DNA of 64,000 bases from Carettochelys insculpta (Eukaryota > Chordata > Testudines > Carettochelyidae): assembly GCF_033958435.1 (NCBI RefSeq), contig NC_134138.1, forward strand, positions 6,522,001 to 6,586,000, read 5' to 3'. Positions 21,910-30,958 of this stretch are shown in pieces. Under the pieces are notes generated by a model that had not been told where the DNA came from, did not search any database, and saw nothing but the letters and a program-made list of their open reading frames with translations. How positions within the stretch are numbered: the first letter of the stretch is position 1; the number at the start of each line of letters is the position of its first letter. The translations under genes and the position numbers were made by a program.

Positions 21910-22086
21910 CATTTCATAGAGCTGGAAGGGACCTCTGGAGAGCATCTAGTCCAGGCCCCTGCCCTCTTGGCAGGAGCAACCACCATCCCTGTCATCTATT
22001 TGCTCCTGATCCCTAAATGGTCTCCCTCAAACTGAGCTCATAACCCTGGGTTTAGCAAGCCAATGTCCAAACCACTGAGCTATCTA
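21910..22086 (-). mobile_element. Cry-type tRNA-derived SINE
   Basis: The minus strand starts with the tRNA-like head (ATAGCTCAGTGGTTTGGACA, then TTGGCTTGCTAAACCCAGGG and a B-box-like TATGAGCTCAG). It continues GAGGGAGACCATTTAGGGATC and ends in the CR1-like tail GGTCCCTTCCAGCTCTATG. This layout matches the cryptodiran Cry SINE as I know it. Confidence 0.75.
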
Positions 22087-22727
22087 CGAAGGGGTTGGTG
22101 AGCATGGAAGGCATTGGGTGGTGCCTTCAGAAGTGGCAGGCAGCCCCCAGTGTCATGAGACCACAGCCTGAGATGAGCTGACCCTTATTACGAGGGGGAT
22201 CTTTCACCTGATCCCCCCACCTTCCTTTGGCACAGCCCTCCCCAAGCCTGCTGTGACTGACGGTGGTTTGCAACAGTAGGGAGCCTCCGTTTTGCACACA
22301 CGCTGTATTGGCACAGGGTTATCAGCGCAGTGACTGTCTGCTGTCCAGTAACCACCTTCCCCAAGCCCTAACCAGGCCAGGATGGGCAACATGGTGTCAC
22401 GGCACCTCTGGTGCTGCAGAGGATTGCTCTTTGGCAGGCTTCTCAGAAGCTGTGCTGCAAACCTAGTGCTGGGGTATATTTTGCTGCCAGGGGAGCAACA
22501 GCAACTTTTTACCCAGCCTTGCCAAGCGGAGCAGAAGGTCTTTGGGAGGCAGCAAGGGCCAGAGGATAGAGCTATAGAGAGCGGGAGTCAGGGAAGTGAA
22601 GTCTAGTTCCAGCTTCACCACTGGTTTCCCCGGTGACATTCATGGGATGCTCTGCGCCTCTGTTTGCCTGACTAGAGAACAGAAATCAATCCCAAGGCTG
22701 CAAGAGAGCATTGCACTCTCGTGTTCT
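22087..22727. other. No recognised gene
   Basis: Unassigned sequence without supported ORFs. Confidence 0.4.
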
Positions 22728-23298
22728 CAAGACACGAGAAGTCGTTCTTTCGCTCTACTCTGCGCTGGTTAGGCCCCAGCTGGAGTATTGTGTCCAGTTC
22801 TGGGCACCGCAGTTCGAGAAAGATGTGGAGAAATTAGCGAGGGTCCAGAAAAGAGTGACAAGAAGGATCAAAGGTCGAGAGAATGTGACCTATGAAGAAA
22901 GGCTGAAAGAATTGGGCTTGTTGAGTTTGGAAAAGAGAAGATTGAGGGGGGATATGGTAGCGGTTTTCAGGTATCTAAAAGGGAGTCATAAGGGGGAGGG
23001 AGAAAACTTGTTCTTTTTGGCCTCTGAGGACAGAACAAGAGGCAACGGGCTTAAACTGCAGCAAGGGAGGTTTGGGTTGGACATTAGGAAAAAGTTCCTA
23101 ACTGTCAGGGTGATCAAACAGTGGAATAAATTGCCAAGGGAGGTTGTGGAGTTTCCATCGCTGGAGATATTTAAGAACAGGTTAGATAGATGTCTACCAG
23201 GGATGGTTTAGACAGTACTTGGTCCTGCCATTGGGGCAGGGGACTGGACTTGATGGCCTCTCGAGGTCCCTCTCAGTCCTAGTATTCTATGATTATGA
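22728..23298 (+). mobile_element. CR1 LINE 3' fragment with open C-terminal frame
   Basis: An uninterrupted frame (to 23211) covers the ORF2 C-terminus: [57 protein letters not shown] and [20 protein letters not shown]. The 3' UTR follows with GGACTTGATGGCCTCTCGAGG and a final AGTATTCTATGATTATGAT. It is 5' truncated before the palm domain. The lack of stops suggests a fairly recent insertion. Its sequence is closest to the insert at 10911-12672. Confidence 0.85.
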
Positions 23299-23979
23299 TC
23301 ATCTACTGTGACCACGTGTATCTAACCCCCAGGCCACTGGTCAGTGTTGCGAGAGGTGGGAATCAAAAGGCATTCTGCACGAATTTATTAGTGGCAGGGG
23401 TTTAAACCCCACTCCTGCTGCTGCTATGAGGGGAGCTGGCGATCTGCTGATAGCATTCGTGGGACTAGAAGGTTTTCACAACTCCCTCTCTAGCTGCGGA
23501 AGGCCAGGGCTGTGGCTGCAAAGGGGGTGTGTAAGGTAGATGAAGTTGTGCTGGGCTGTGGCTAATGAACCAGTGTGACTTGGGCTCTTAATTGACTAGA
23601 GATGGAGCCATTGCCCATTATGGCTACGTCTACATGTGCATGCTACATCGAAGTAGCTAATTTCGAAGTAGAGACATCGAAATAGGCTATTTCGATGAAT
23701 AGCGTCTACACGTCCTCCAGGGCCGGCAACGTCGATGTTCAACTTTGACGTTGCGCAGCCCAACATCGAAATAGGCGCTGCGAGGGAACGTCTACACACC
23801 AAAGTAGCACACATCGAAATAGGGATGCCAGGCACAGCTGCAGACAGGGTCACAGGGCGGACTAGTGCTTCCAGGGCAACAGCTAGCCGCTCCCTTAAAG
23901 GGCCCCTCCCAGGCACACTCAGCCTGCACAGCACGCGGTCTGAGGAGCCATAGGCACACAGACCCCGGGCGACGCAGGC

Positions 23980-25377
23980 ATGGACCCCCAGCAGCAGCAG
24001 CCAGAGGTCCACCCAGCCCTCCTGGCAGAAGCAGGGCTTGCCCTGCTCCGTGCCATGCGGGAGGCAGCTGAGCACCTCCTTGGTACACCAGAGGAGGAGA
24101 TGCCCCCAGGGCAGCAGGGCTCAACCCCTAACCCTGCAGCACCCCACCCCCCCACCCCCGCCTCACACGCTGGCGGCTGTGGAGCTACCCCACCAGCACC
24201 GACTGGTGGGAGCGGCTGGTGCTTGGGGAGTGGGACGACGACTGCTGGCTCAGGAACTTCAGGATGAGCCAGCAGACATTTCTGGAGCTGTGCCAGTGGC
24301 TCACCCCCGCACTCAGGCACCAGGACACCGCCATGCGGCGTGCCCTCATGGTGCAGAAACGGGTCGGCATCGCTGTCTGGAAGCTGGTCGCTCCCGACAG
24401 CTACCGATCTGTGGGGCAGCAGTTTGGTGTCGGCAAGGCCACCGTCGGGGCTGTGTTCATGGAGGTAAGAGAACCCACGGGGGGAGGGCAGGGCAGGGGA
24501 GGGGGGCCTGGGCAGGGGAGGAGGAGGGGAGGGGAGGCCAGGGCAGAGGAGGGCAGGGCAGGGCCACGCACACCCTGCTCACCCCTCATTGGTGCTGTCC
24601 CTTGTGCTTTCTCTGCAGGTCGTGCGTGCCATCAACGCCATGCTCCTGCACAGGCTCGTGAGGCTGGGGGACCCACATGCCACCATCGCCGCCTTTGCCA
24701 CCCTGGGCTTCCCCAACTGCTTTGGGGCTCTGGATGGGACTCACATCCCCATCCGCGCCCCGCATCACAGTGGAGGACGCTACATGAATCGCAAGGGCTA
24801 CCATTCTGTCGTCCTCCAGGCCTTGGTGGACAGCCGGGGACGTTTCCAGGACATTTATGTGGGCTGGCCTGGCAGCACCCACAACACCCAGGTTTTCCGG
24901 AACTCGGGCCTGTGCCGCTGGCTGGAGGCGGGGACCTACATCCCCCAGTGGGAGATCCCTCTGGGGGACACCACCATGCCCCTCTGCGTCATCGCAGATG
25001 CAGCCTACCCCCTCCGGCTGTGGCTCATGCACCCCTACACGGGCCATCTCTCCGCTAGCCAGGAGCGCTTCAACCAGCGCCTGAACCGTGCGCGCCAGGT
25101 GGCGGAGTGCTCATTTGGCTGCCTGAAGGGACGCTGGAGATGTCTCCTGACCCGCCTGGATGCGGGCCCCAACAACATCCCCCAGATTGTGGGTGCCTGC
25201 TGCGCCCTGCACAATTTGGTGGAGAGCAAGGGGGAGACCTTTTTCCAGGGCTGGGCTGCGGAGGCCGGCAGGGCAGACGTCCAGCCACCTGCTGCCCCCA
25301 GTCGGCAGGTGGACCCCGAAGGGACCCGGGTCCGGGAGGCCCTGCGGGCCCACTTTGATGAAGAGGCCGCGGGGTGA
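23980..25377 (+). CDS. PIF/Harbinger DDE transposase (HARBI1-like), two exons
   Basis: Exon 1 ends at 24464 (ATGGAG before GTAAGA). A 154-bp phase-0 intron runs 24465-24618 (ending CTCTGCAG), and exon 2 ends in TGA at 25375-25377. The N-terminal start MDPQQQQPEVHPALL is chosen because the deletion derivatives keep it. The body has a helix-turn-helix-like region (RALMVQKRVGIAVWKLV, then SVGQQFGVGKATVGAVF). The DDE domain has Asp in GALDGTHIPI (24733), Asp in VIADAAYPL (24997) and Glu in VAECSFGCLKGRW (25105). The spacing is 87 and 35 residues, typical of DDE_Tnp_4 proteins. It excises and reinserts the element in the nucleus. The start Met and the WWERLVLGEWDDD segment are in different frames. 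A C-tract at 24143-24160 between them is the likely slip site. Confidence 0.85.
24465..24618 (+). other. Intron of the Harbinger transposase gene
   Basis: It begins GTAAGA and ends in a pyrimidine-rich TGTGCTTTCTCTGCAG. Removing it joins two open frames in phase (GAG to GTC). The interior is a G-rich GGGGAGGGCAGG repeat with stop-free frames, so read-through ORFs across it are artefacts. Confidence 0.85.
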
Positions 25378-25615
25378 ACTCTGCCCAGGCCCCCTACTGC
25401 CCGCCCCTTCCTCCACCACACTCCTGCCCCAACGCCTACACCATGGAGCACCCCACCGCACCCCCCCTCCCACTTTTCCTGGACAAATGACAGCACGCAC
25501 TGGTGGCTGAACTTAAATGTCTTTTTGTTTCAGAACCTTTTTTTTTTAACTGTAAATATTTGAACCAAAAACAAACTATGTACAAACATGTTGGAAAAAA
25601 ACTAATATGTACAAA

Positions 25616-25621
25616 AATAAA
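25616..25621 (+). terminator. Poly(A) signal of the transposase gene
   Basis: AATAAA lies about 240 bases after the transposase stop in an AT-rich tract. It falls between the two convergent genes. Confidence 0.6.
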
Positions 25622-25785
25622 ACAATACAAAGAAACAATTGTCCTGAATAATAAAAAGAAAACCAGGGAGGATAAAGGGGAGAACTATTTACATGGGGGG
25701 GGAACGGGGCAAACGGGGGGCAACAAATAAATAACAGGGTCCAACTATATACAAGGGGGGGGGCCACATCCCGGGCCCCTCGCCC

Positions 25786-27889
25786 CTATAGCTCGGCACT
25801 GGGCGTTGGCGGCCGGAAGCCCCGCCGCGGTCGCAGCCTGGTCCGTGGCTGGGTGGGGGCGGGCCGGACTGGAAGGTAGGATGGCCGGCGAGTGTCAGGT
25901 GGCTCCAGGGGTCCCTCGGCGCTCCGGCCCTCGGCAGTGGGTGGCGGGGCGACGGCGGACGGGACGGCGACGGGCGGAGCAGCTGGTGGTGGGGCTGCAG
26001 GGGCGGGCGATGCGGCGGCCGGCGCAGCATGGGGGGCCAGGTAGTCCACCAAGCTGTTAAATGTCTCCATGTAGGCCCCCCATGCCTCCTGGCGCCAGGC
26101 CAGCGCCCGCTCCTGCAGCTGCAGGTGCTGCTCCGCGAGCTCCAGCTGCTGCCGGTGGATGGCCAGCAGCTGGGGGTCCGTCGCCGGCGGCGGGTGGTAG
26201 CGTGGGGTCCGCCATCTAGCCCACCATGGGGCCGGTCGGTCCTCGGCCGAGGGGCTGCCCTGGAGCGATGGTCCCGGAGGGCTGTCCGGGACGACTGACG
26301 CCTCGCTGGCGCTCTCTTCCGGTCCTTCTGATGGTGCAGGTGCAGGACACAGGAGAGGAGGGGGGGAAGAAGAATGGAGACAGGCGTTAGTGTGGGCCCC
26401 AAGCCGTGGCCTTTGTCTCCCCAGCCCTGTGCTGCAGGTTCCCCGTCCCCGTCCCCGGGAGAGGCTGCTGTGATGGATGGGGTTCAGGTGTCCCCCTGCC
26501 CTGCACCCCGTCCCCTGGTGGGAGCGACTCTCACTTCACCCCGCAGGGTCTGACACCAGGAGAGGTTTCTTAGGCCACAGATGCCCAGTTTCTCCCAGGA
26601 GTGACAGCACCAGCTGTCGGAAGAGACAGTCCTTCCAACCCGTCGTGGGGAGAAGACCCCAAGGGGTGCCCCTCTGGGATGCAGCTTTCCCCCTCCTCAG
26701 GCTGGCTGCCTTCCAGCTCTCCCTTCCCCTAGCCTCTACCTGTGGCCCCCGCCCTCGCCCCCCAATTCCAAGCCAGCTCGGCTCCTCCCTCCTCTTTGTT
26801 CAGGGCAGAGGTGTCACCTGCCAGCTGTAGCCCCAGGATCCTCCTTTGCCCCGGGAGCTATTCGGCTCTTGTTGCTCATATGTAGCCTGAGTCTCCCTTT
26901 TGCACTCCCCCCACTCCATCACATGCTGCTGCTGCGGGGTGTCCCACCCCCTCCTCCCGGGGGACCCTCGAGGTTCCGCTCCCCCCTGGCCCGGGGATGG
27001 GGCATGGCACTGTCATGCAGGGGTGGGGGAAGGGGCTGATGGCTGCAGTGCTGTGAGGGCCATGGCCCTGGTGTCCTTGGGGCCATGGCCATGTGAGCAT
27101 GTGGGGGGCCCTGGACACATATCTATTACCCGCGCCCCTCAAGCCCAGGGGTGTCCACCAGAGGCGGGTACCTACCTGTCGGTCCGCTCCCACGGTCCGG
27201 AGATCCCCGGGGGGCGGAGACCCTGCTGCTGCTCTGGGATGGCAGGAGGAGGATCTGCAGCCTGGATTCTGCAGAGGAGGAGCCCCCCCCCCCCTCCTCC
27301 TCCTCCTCCTGCCGCGATGTCCCGGGGGGGGCCCCCAGGGTGCAGGGCTTGCCTCCGGGGCGGACTCCAGCTGCAGGGCCTGCTGGGGCTCGTCGGCCGA
27401 GGTGTCAAGGGTGGCCGGAGGGGAGGAGGTGTGCCGGGCGCCCAGGATGTCCCTGAGCTCCCTGTAAAAGGGGCAAGTGATGGGGGCGGCCCCAGATCAG
27501 CTGGCCGCATCCCGGGCCCAGGAGTAACCCTGCCGCAGCTCCTTCACCTTACTCCTGACGTGGTCAGGAGTGCGGGCAGGGTGACCCCGGGCAGCCAGGC
27601 CATCGGCCAGCTGAGCGAACGCATCCGCGTTCCGCCTCTTGCTCCCCATTACCTGGAGCACCTCCTCCTCGCTCCAGAGCCCCAGCAGGTCCCGCAGCTC
27701 GGCCTCCGTCCAGGAGGGGCCCCGCTGCCGCTTCCCAGCCTGGCTGCCCTTCTGGCTGGGCTGTGAGCCCTGGCTCCCCTTGTGGGGGGTCCCCTGGGGG
27801 CACTGGGGGGGCTGCCGGGCAGCCATCGCAGCTGGGTGGGGGGCTGAGGTAGGTGCAGGCTGGCCGCGTGTGCAGGCTGCTGCCTGCAC
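25786..27889 (-). pseudogene. Harbinger Myb/SANT-like DNA-binding protein gene, two exons, damaged
   Basis: In PIF/Harbinger elements the second gene encodes a Myb-like protein that binds the ends and brings the transposase to the nucleus and DNA. Exon 1 (27889 to 27176) carries the trihelix-like domain: SWTEAELRDLLGLWSEE, RNADAFAQLADGLAARG and DHVRSKVKELRQGYSWARD. It then reaches a TGA at 27497-27499 where the family continues into SGAAPITCPFYRELRDILG, which is still readable after the stop. An acidic tract follows in disturbed frames beside C and G runs. The donor is ACAG|GTAGGT and the acceptor CACCATCAG|AAGG at 26328. Exon 2 (26327 to 25786) is open and holds a Gln/Leu-rich helix (LLAIHRQQLELAEQHLQLQE) and a Pro/Ala-rich tail. 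An alternative start is the second Met at 27826. Confidence 0.8.
26328..27175 (-). other. Intron of the Harbinger Myb-like gene
   Basis: An 848-bp GT-AG intron inferred from GTAGGT at the exon 1 end and a CCTGCACCTGCACCATCAG acceptor. Both flanking exons are open up to the junction. The content is C/T-rich and non-coding. Confidence 0.65.
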
Positions 27890-28157
27890 GATCCCTCAGC
27901 TTCCTGCACAGGAAGGGAGGGGGAGGGGACCTTTAAGGGGCCGCTCCACGCAGCCACCATTGAGCTGAGGGACTGGAGAGAGCGTCTCTCAACCCCCCAG
28001 CTGATGGCCGCCATGGAGGACCCCGGCAATTTCGACGTTGCGGGACGCGCAACGACTACACGGTCCCTACTTCGACGTTGAATGTCGAAGTAGGGCGCTA
28101 TTCCTATCCCCTCATGGGGTTAGCGACTTCGACGTCTCGCCGCCTAACGTCGAAGTT

Positions 28158-28211
28158 AACTTCGAAATAGCGCCCGACGCGTGTAGCCGCGACGGGCGCT
28201 ATTTCGAAGTT
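28158..28211. repeat. 19-bp perfect inverted repeat in the Harbinger right subterminal region
   Basis: AACTTCGAAATAGCGCCCG at 28158-28176 is exactly inverted at 28193-28211, with a 16-base loop. The same structure is kept in the derivative at 16344-17054 and, with changes, in the one at 56210-56918. It is a likely protein-binding or hairpin-forming site of the transposon. Confidence 0.8.
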
Positions 28212-28265
28212 AGTGCCGCTACTTCGAAGTAGTGTGCGCGTGTAGACGCGGCTTATAGTAGCAGT

Positions 28266-28717
28266 CATAGAATCATAGAACATCAGGGGTGGAAGAGACC
28301 TAAAAAAGCCATCGAGTCCAGCCCCCTGCTCTAAGCAGGACCAAACCCATCAGATCAGCCCCGCCAGGGCTTTGTCGAGGGGAGACTTAAACACCTCCAG
28401 GGATGGAGACTCCACTGCTTCCCTGGGTAGAGCATTCCAGTGCTTCACCACCCTCCTAGTGAAAAAGTTTTTCCTAACGTTCAACCTGGACCTTCCCAAC
28501 CACAACTTGAGACCATTGTTCCGTGTTCGGCCATCCGTGACCACTGTGAACAGCCTCTCTCCAGCCTCTTTGCAGCCTCCCTTCAGTAAGTTGAAGGCTG
28601 TTATCAAGTCCCCCCTCAGTCTTCTCTTCTGCAGACTAAACAGTCCCAATTCCCTCAACCTTTCTTCATAAGTCACATGCTCCAGCCCCCTAATTATTTT
28701 GGTCGCCCTCTGCTGGA
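28266..28717 (-). mobile_element. CR1 LINE 3' fragment
   Basis: It begins at the left with TCATAGAATCATAGAACATC, the inverted 3' terminus. On minus it encodes [39 protein letters not shown] and [21 protein letters not shown] in one open frame (28676 to 28350). It is 5' truncated just before LEHV, next to the right end of the Harbinger element. Confidence 0.85.
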
Positions 28718-28728
28718 AGTCCTACTAC

Positions 28729-29440
28729 AAAAAAAAAAAAAATGTAAACCGCAAAGAGAAATTTCAGAGCTGCAGTTTATTTGCAAATTGGACTCCATCA
28801 ACCAAGGACTGAAGAGAGACTGGGGGTGGCCGGCCCATTACAAAAGCAGTTTGTCTGCTCTGGATGTTCCCACCTCCACAATAGCTACTGATCATGGGCC
28901 ACATCCCTCCTGACTGAAGTGACTTGATTTCTCCTCTCTTGGGCTACATCTACACTTACAAAAAACTTTGAAATGGCCGTGCTAATGGCCAAATCGAAGA
29001 CTATTAATGAGGCGCTGAAATGAATATTCAGCGCCTCACTAGCATGCTGCCGGCTTGCCCACAACTCGTCTACAAGGGAGGGTCCTTTTCGAAAGGGCCT
29101 GCCACCATCGAAATCCCCTTATTCCTGATTTTTCATTTCAGCACCTTATTAGTATTCTTCCATTTGGCCATTTGCATGCCCATTTTGAAGGGTTTTGTAA
29201 GTGCAGACATGGCCTTGATGTTCACAGCACCACAGTAACTGCTGATAACGGGCCACATCCACCCTGACTGAATAGACCTTGTCAGCTCTGGCCCCTCCAC
29301 TTTACTGAGACTCTCTCTTTAAATCCTCCTGTGAAATGCCCCCACTCATGCATCTGACGCAGCGGGTCTTTGCCCAGGAAAGCTTATGCTCTAGTATATC
29401 TGTTCGTCTATAAGGTGCCACAGGACATCTTGTTTTTTCT
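28729..29440 (+). repeat. Composite turtle repeat carrying the SINE arm, with internal duplication
   Basis: A poly-A run is followed by CGCAAAGAGAAATTTCAGAG and a long stretch ending in ATGCATCTGACGCAGCGGGTCTTTGCC and TATAAGGTGCCACAGGACATC. The end piece is the arm of the fold-back SINE family. A segment of about 55 bp (TGGATGTTCCCACCTCCACA ...) at 28862-28916 is repeated, diverged, at 29216-29270 on the other side of an inserted MITE. The family name is unknown to me. Confidence 0.6.
28942..29214. mobile_element. Harbinger-type MITE with TTG target duplication
   Basis: The ends GGCTACATCTACACTTACAA and, reverse complemented, GGCCATGTCTGCACTTACAA are flanked by TTG at 28939-28941 and 29215-29217. 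The interior contains a palindrome (GAGGCGCTGAAATGAATATT, then CAGCGCCTC). There is no ORF. Confidence 0.75.
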
Positions 29441-29811
29441 ATTGTTTTTATTTATTTATTTATCTTTTTTTTTTTTCATGGAACCCTTGCAACCCTGGCT
29501 TAGATGTTTCCCCGGCGTGGAGAATCTTAAAGCCCTTGATGAAGAATAATGACCTTAGTCTCCCTGGAAACCCCCAGCCTGCGGAAGCTGGGCACTCAGC
29601 TCCAACTGAGGGGCAAACGTCAGGCCAGAAAGTCCAAGGCTGTCGGTTTCAGCACCAGAATAAGTCACCAGATTTACGTGCTGGGTGCTGAATGCTCAGG
29701 CACGTTTGGCCTCGCCTATTTAATGGGAAAGACCCGCGTTTGAACGGAGTTGAGCCAAGCTTTCGTCTTGTGCCGAAGGAGTCACCCGGCTTTTGAGAGG
29801 GAGGGGAAATG

Positions 29812-30230
29812 TAGCCTAGTGGTTAGAGCACAGCGCGGGCATTGTCAGACCTTTCTCTCTCGTCCCCTGGCTACTGTGCCCAGTGAACTGTCCTACGCCC
29901 CGTGCAGCTCAGGCACCAGGCCATTAACCTGTATTTATCTCACACTTTTAAATGTGAAAAAGCAATGCTGGGCAGAAGACGAGACGTCGCAGCTCTGTAG
30001 CAGTTCCCGTCCCAGCCTGACGTAAAGCAGGGTGGGTGCTGGTCCCTCCCATCCTGCAGCCCCTGCAAACCTCCTCTCTGGCTTTCTTCCCAGAGAAGAA
30101 CACTCGGTTCTGGGATGCTCCTGGTGTGCCAGCTAAGGGAGGACTATCCCCATTTTACAGATGGGGAAGAAGAGGCATGGGGAGGGAGAAGCCTGTCCAA
30201 GGTCACCCAGGATGTCAGCTGGATCCAACA
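29812..30230 (+). repeat. MIR-like ancient SINE pieces
   Basis: GTAGCCTAGTGGTTAGAGCAC matches the MIR-type tRNA head. CCATTTTACAGATGGGGAAG, then AGGCATGG and CAAGGTCACCCAGG match the conserved MIR 3' half. The pieces are separated by diverged sequence. Confidence 0.6.
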
Positions 30231-30601
30231 GCTCCTGACTCCTTGGCTAGTGCTCGGACTACTAGACAGCACAGCCCCTCTGCCGGGAGGGAGAGAAGTG
30301 GGATCCATGAGCAGCTGAGCGACTGCAGCACAATCGCGGTTAGCCATGTACCTTGCTATCACCTCTCCATGCCAGAAGCCCTTAAACTGGGAACGTCTCC
30401 CCATTTCCAGAGGCTTTCAGGCTGGGGCCTGGGACTCCACCTGAAGCAAGTGATCTCCGAGTGATCCCTGTGGAAACGTTGCAACGGATCGGCCTGTCTT
30501 TAAACCTGTGACTAATGTGAGATGCCAGTGTCTTCTGCCCACAGAGCTAAGGTGTCTCTGTTGTCATGGAAACAGGCTCCAAAGGTGGGTGGAGGGGGAC
30601 T

Positions 30602-30607
30602 TTTAAT
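30602..30607 (-). terminator. ATTAAA poly(A) signal candidate
   Basis: The minus strand reads ATTAAA, about 190 bases downstream of the stop codon at 30797. It fits a short 3' UTR for that exon. A common hexamer by chance cannot be excluded. Confidence 0.4.
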
Positions 30608-30796
30608 TATTATTGCTGTCTAAAGCTTAAACACGCTTTGATTCTCCCAGCCGTGAGCTCAGGACTTTTCTCAGCCGGGTCAGGAAGGTATGTGTGCAAA
30701 ATTGTCTGTAGCACCGGCACCAAAGCAACCCACCGAAATTAAAAATCTCGCCTCTTTCTTTGCTCCCGGGCTGATGAAAACGGACAGCTTCTTGTC

Positions 30797-30958
30797 TCAT
30801 TTCATCAGCAGCTCTTCAAAATCGTGAGGGATCTCAGAGGCCTGGAGCTGGCTGCCAGCACGGATGGCCAGGCCCTTCTCCTTGGGGTTCTTGGTTCCTA
30901 GCTGTCTGTGACAGATGCCATGACAGCGCTTGGTTTTTGCCAGCCGGGCACTGCAAAT
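30797..30958 (-). CDS. Terminal coding exon of an unrecognised gene
   Basis: On minus, CTGACTCCTTCATTTGTAG is a good splice acceptor. It is followed by 53 open codons and TGA. The peptide starts ICSARLAKTKRCHGICHRQL and continues GTKNPKEKGLAIRAGSQLQA. It ends SEIPHDFEELLMK. Three Cys and two His in CSARLAKTKRCHGICH could bind a metal. The end is hydrophilic and acidic. Codons look vertebrate and no repeat signature overlaps. The acceptor, a frame that stays open to one stop, and the ATTAAA downstream argue for a real host exon. A decayed retrocopy is the alternative. Upstream exons, expected to the right, were not found. I do not recognise the protein. Confidence 0.5.
   Translation of the reverse strand: MCSARLAKTKRCHGICHRQLGTKNPKEKGLAIRAGSQLQASEIPHDFEELLMK

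Larger units (their letters stand above)
23622..28253 (+). mobile_element. Two-gene PIF/Harbinger DNA transposon (4632 bp)
   Basis: The termini GGCTACGTCTACATGTG and, reverse complemented, AGCCGCGTCTACACGCG are flanked by TAT at 23619-23621 and 28254-28256. A 3-bp duplication fits PIF/Harbinger. Two convergent spliced genes lie inside: a DDE transposase on plus and a Myb/SANT-like protein on minus. This is the standard autonomous layout. Both subterminal regions are packed with TTCGAAGT/TCGAAAT motifs. The transposase catalytic region is intact, but the N-terminus appears frameshifted and the Myb gene has a stop. This copy is therefore recent but probably no longer autonomous. Confidence 0.9.

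Noticed and set aside
24219..25058. 279-residue plus ORF across the transposase region
   Set aside because: The first part is the real exon 1 frame, but it then reads through the GT-AG intron and continues out of frame. The spliced model explains the data better.
25689..26402. 237-residue minus ORF
   Set aside because: Arg/Pro-rich shadow frame of the Myb-like exon 2, which is open in the neighbouring frame with a coherent helix.
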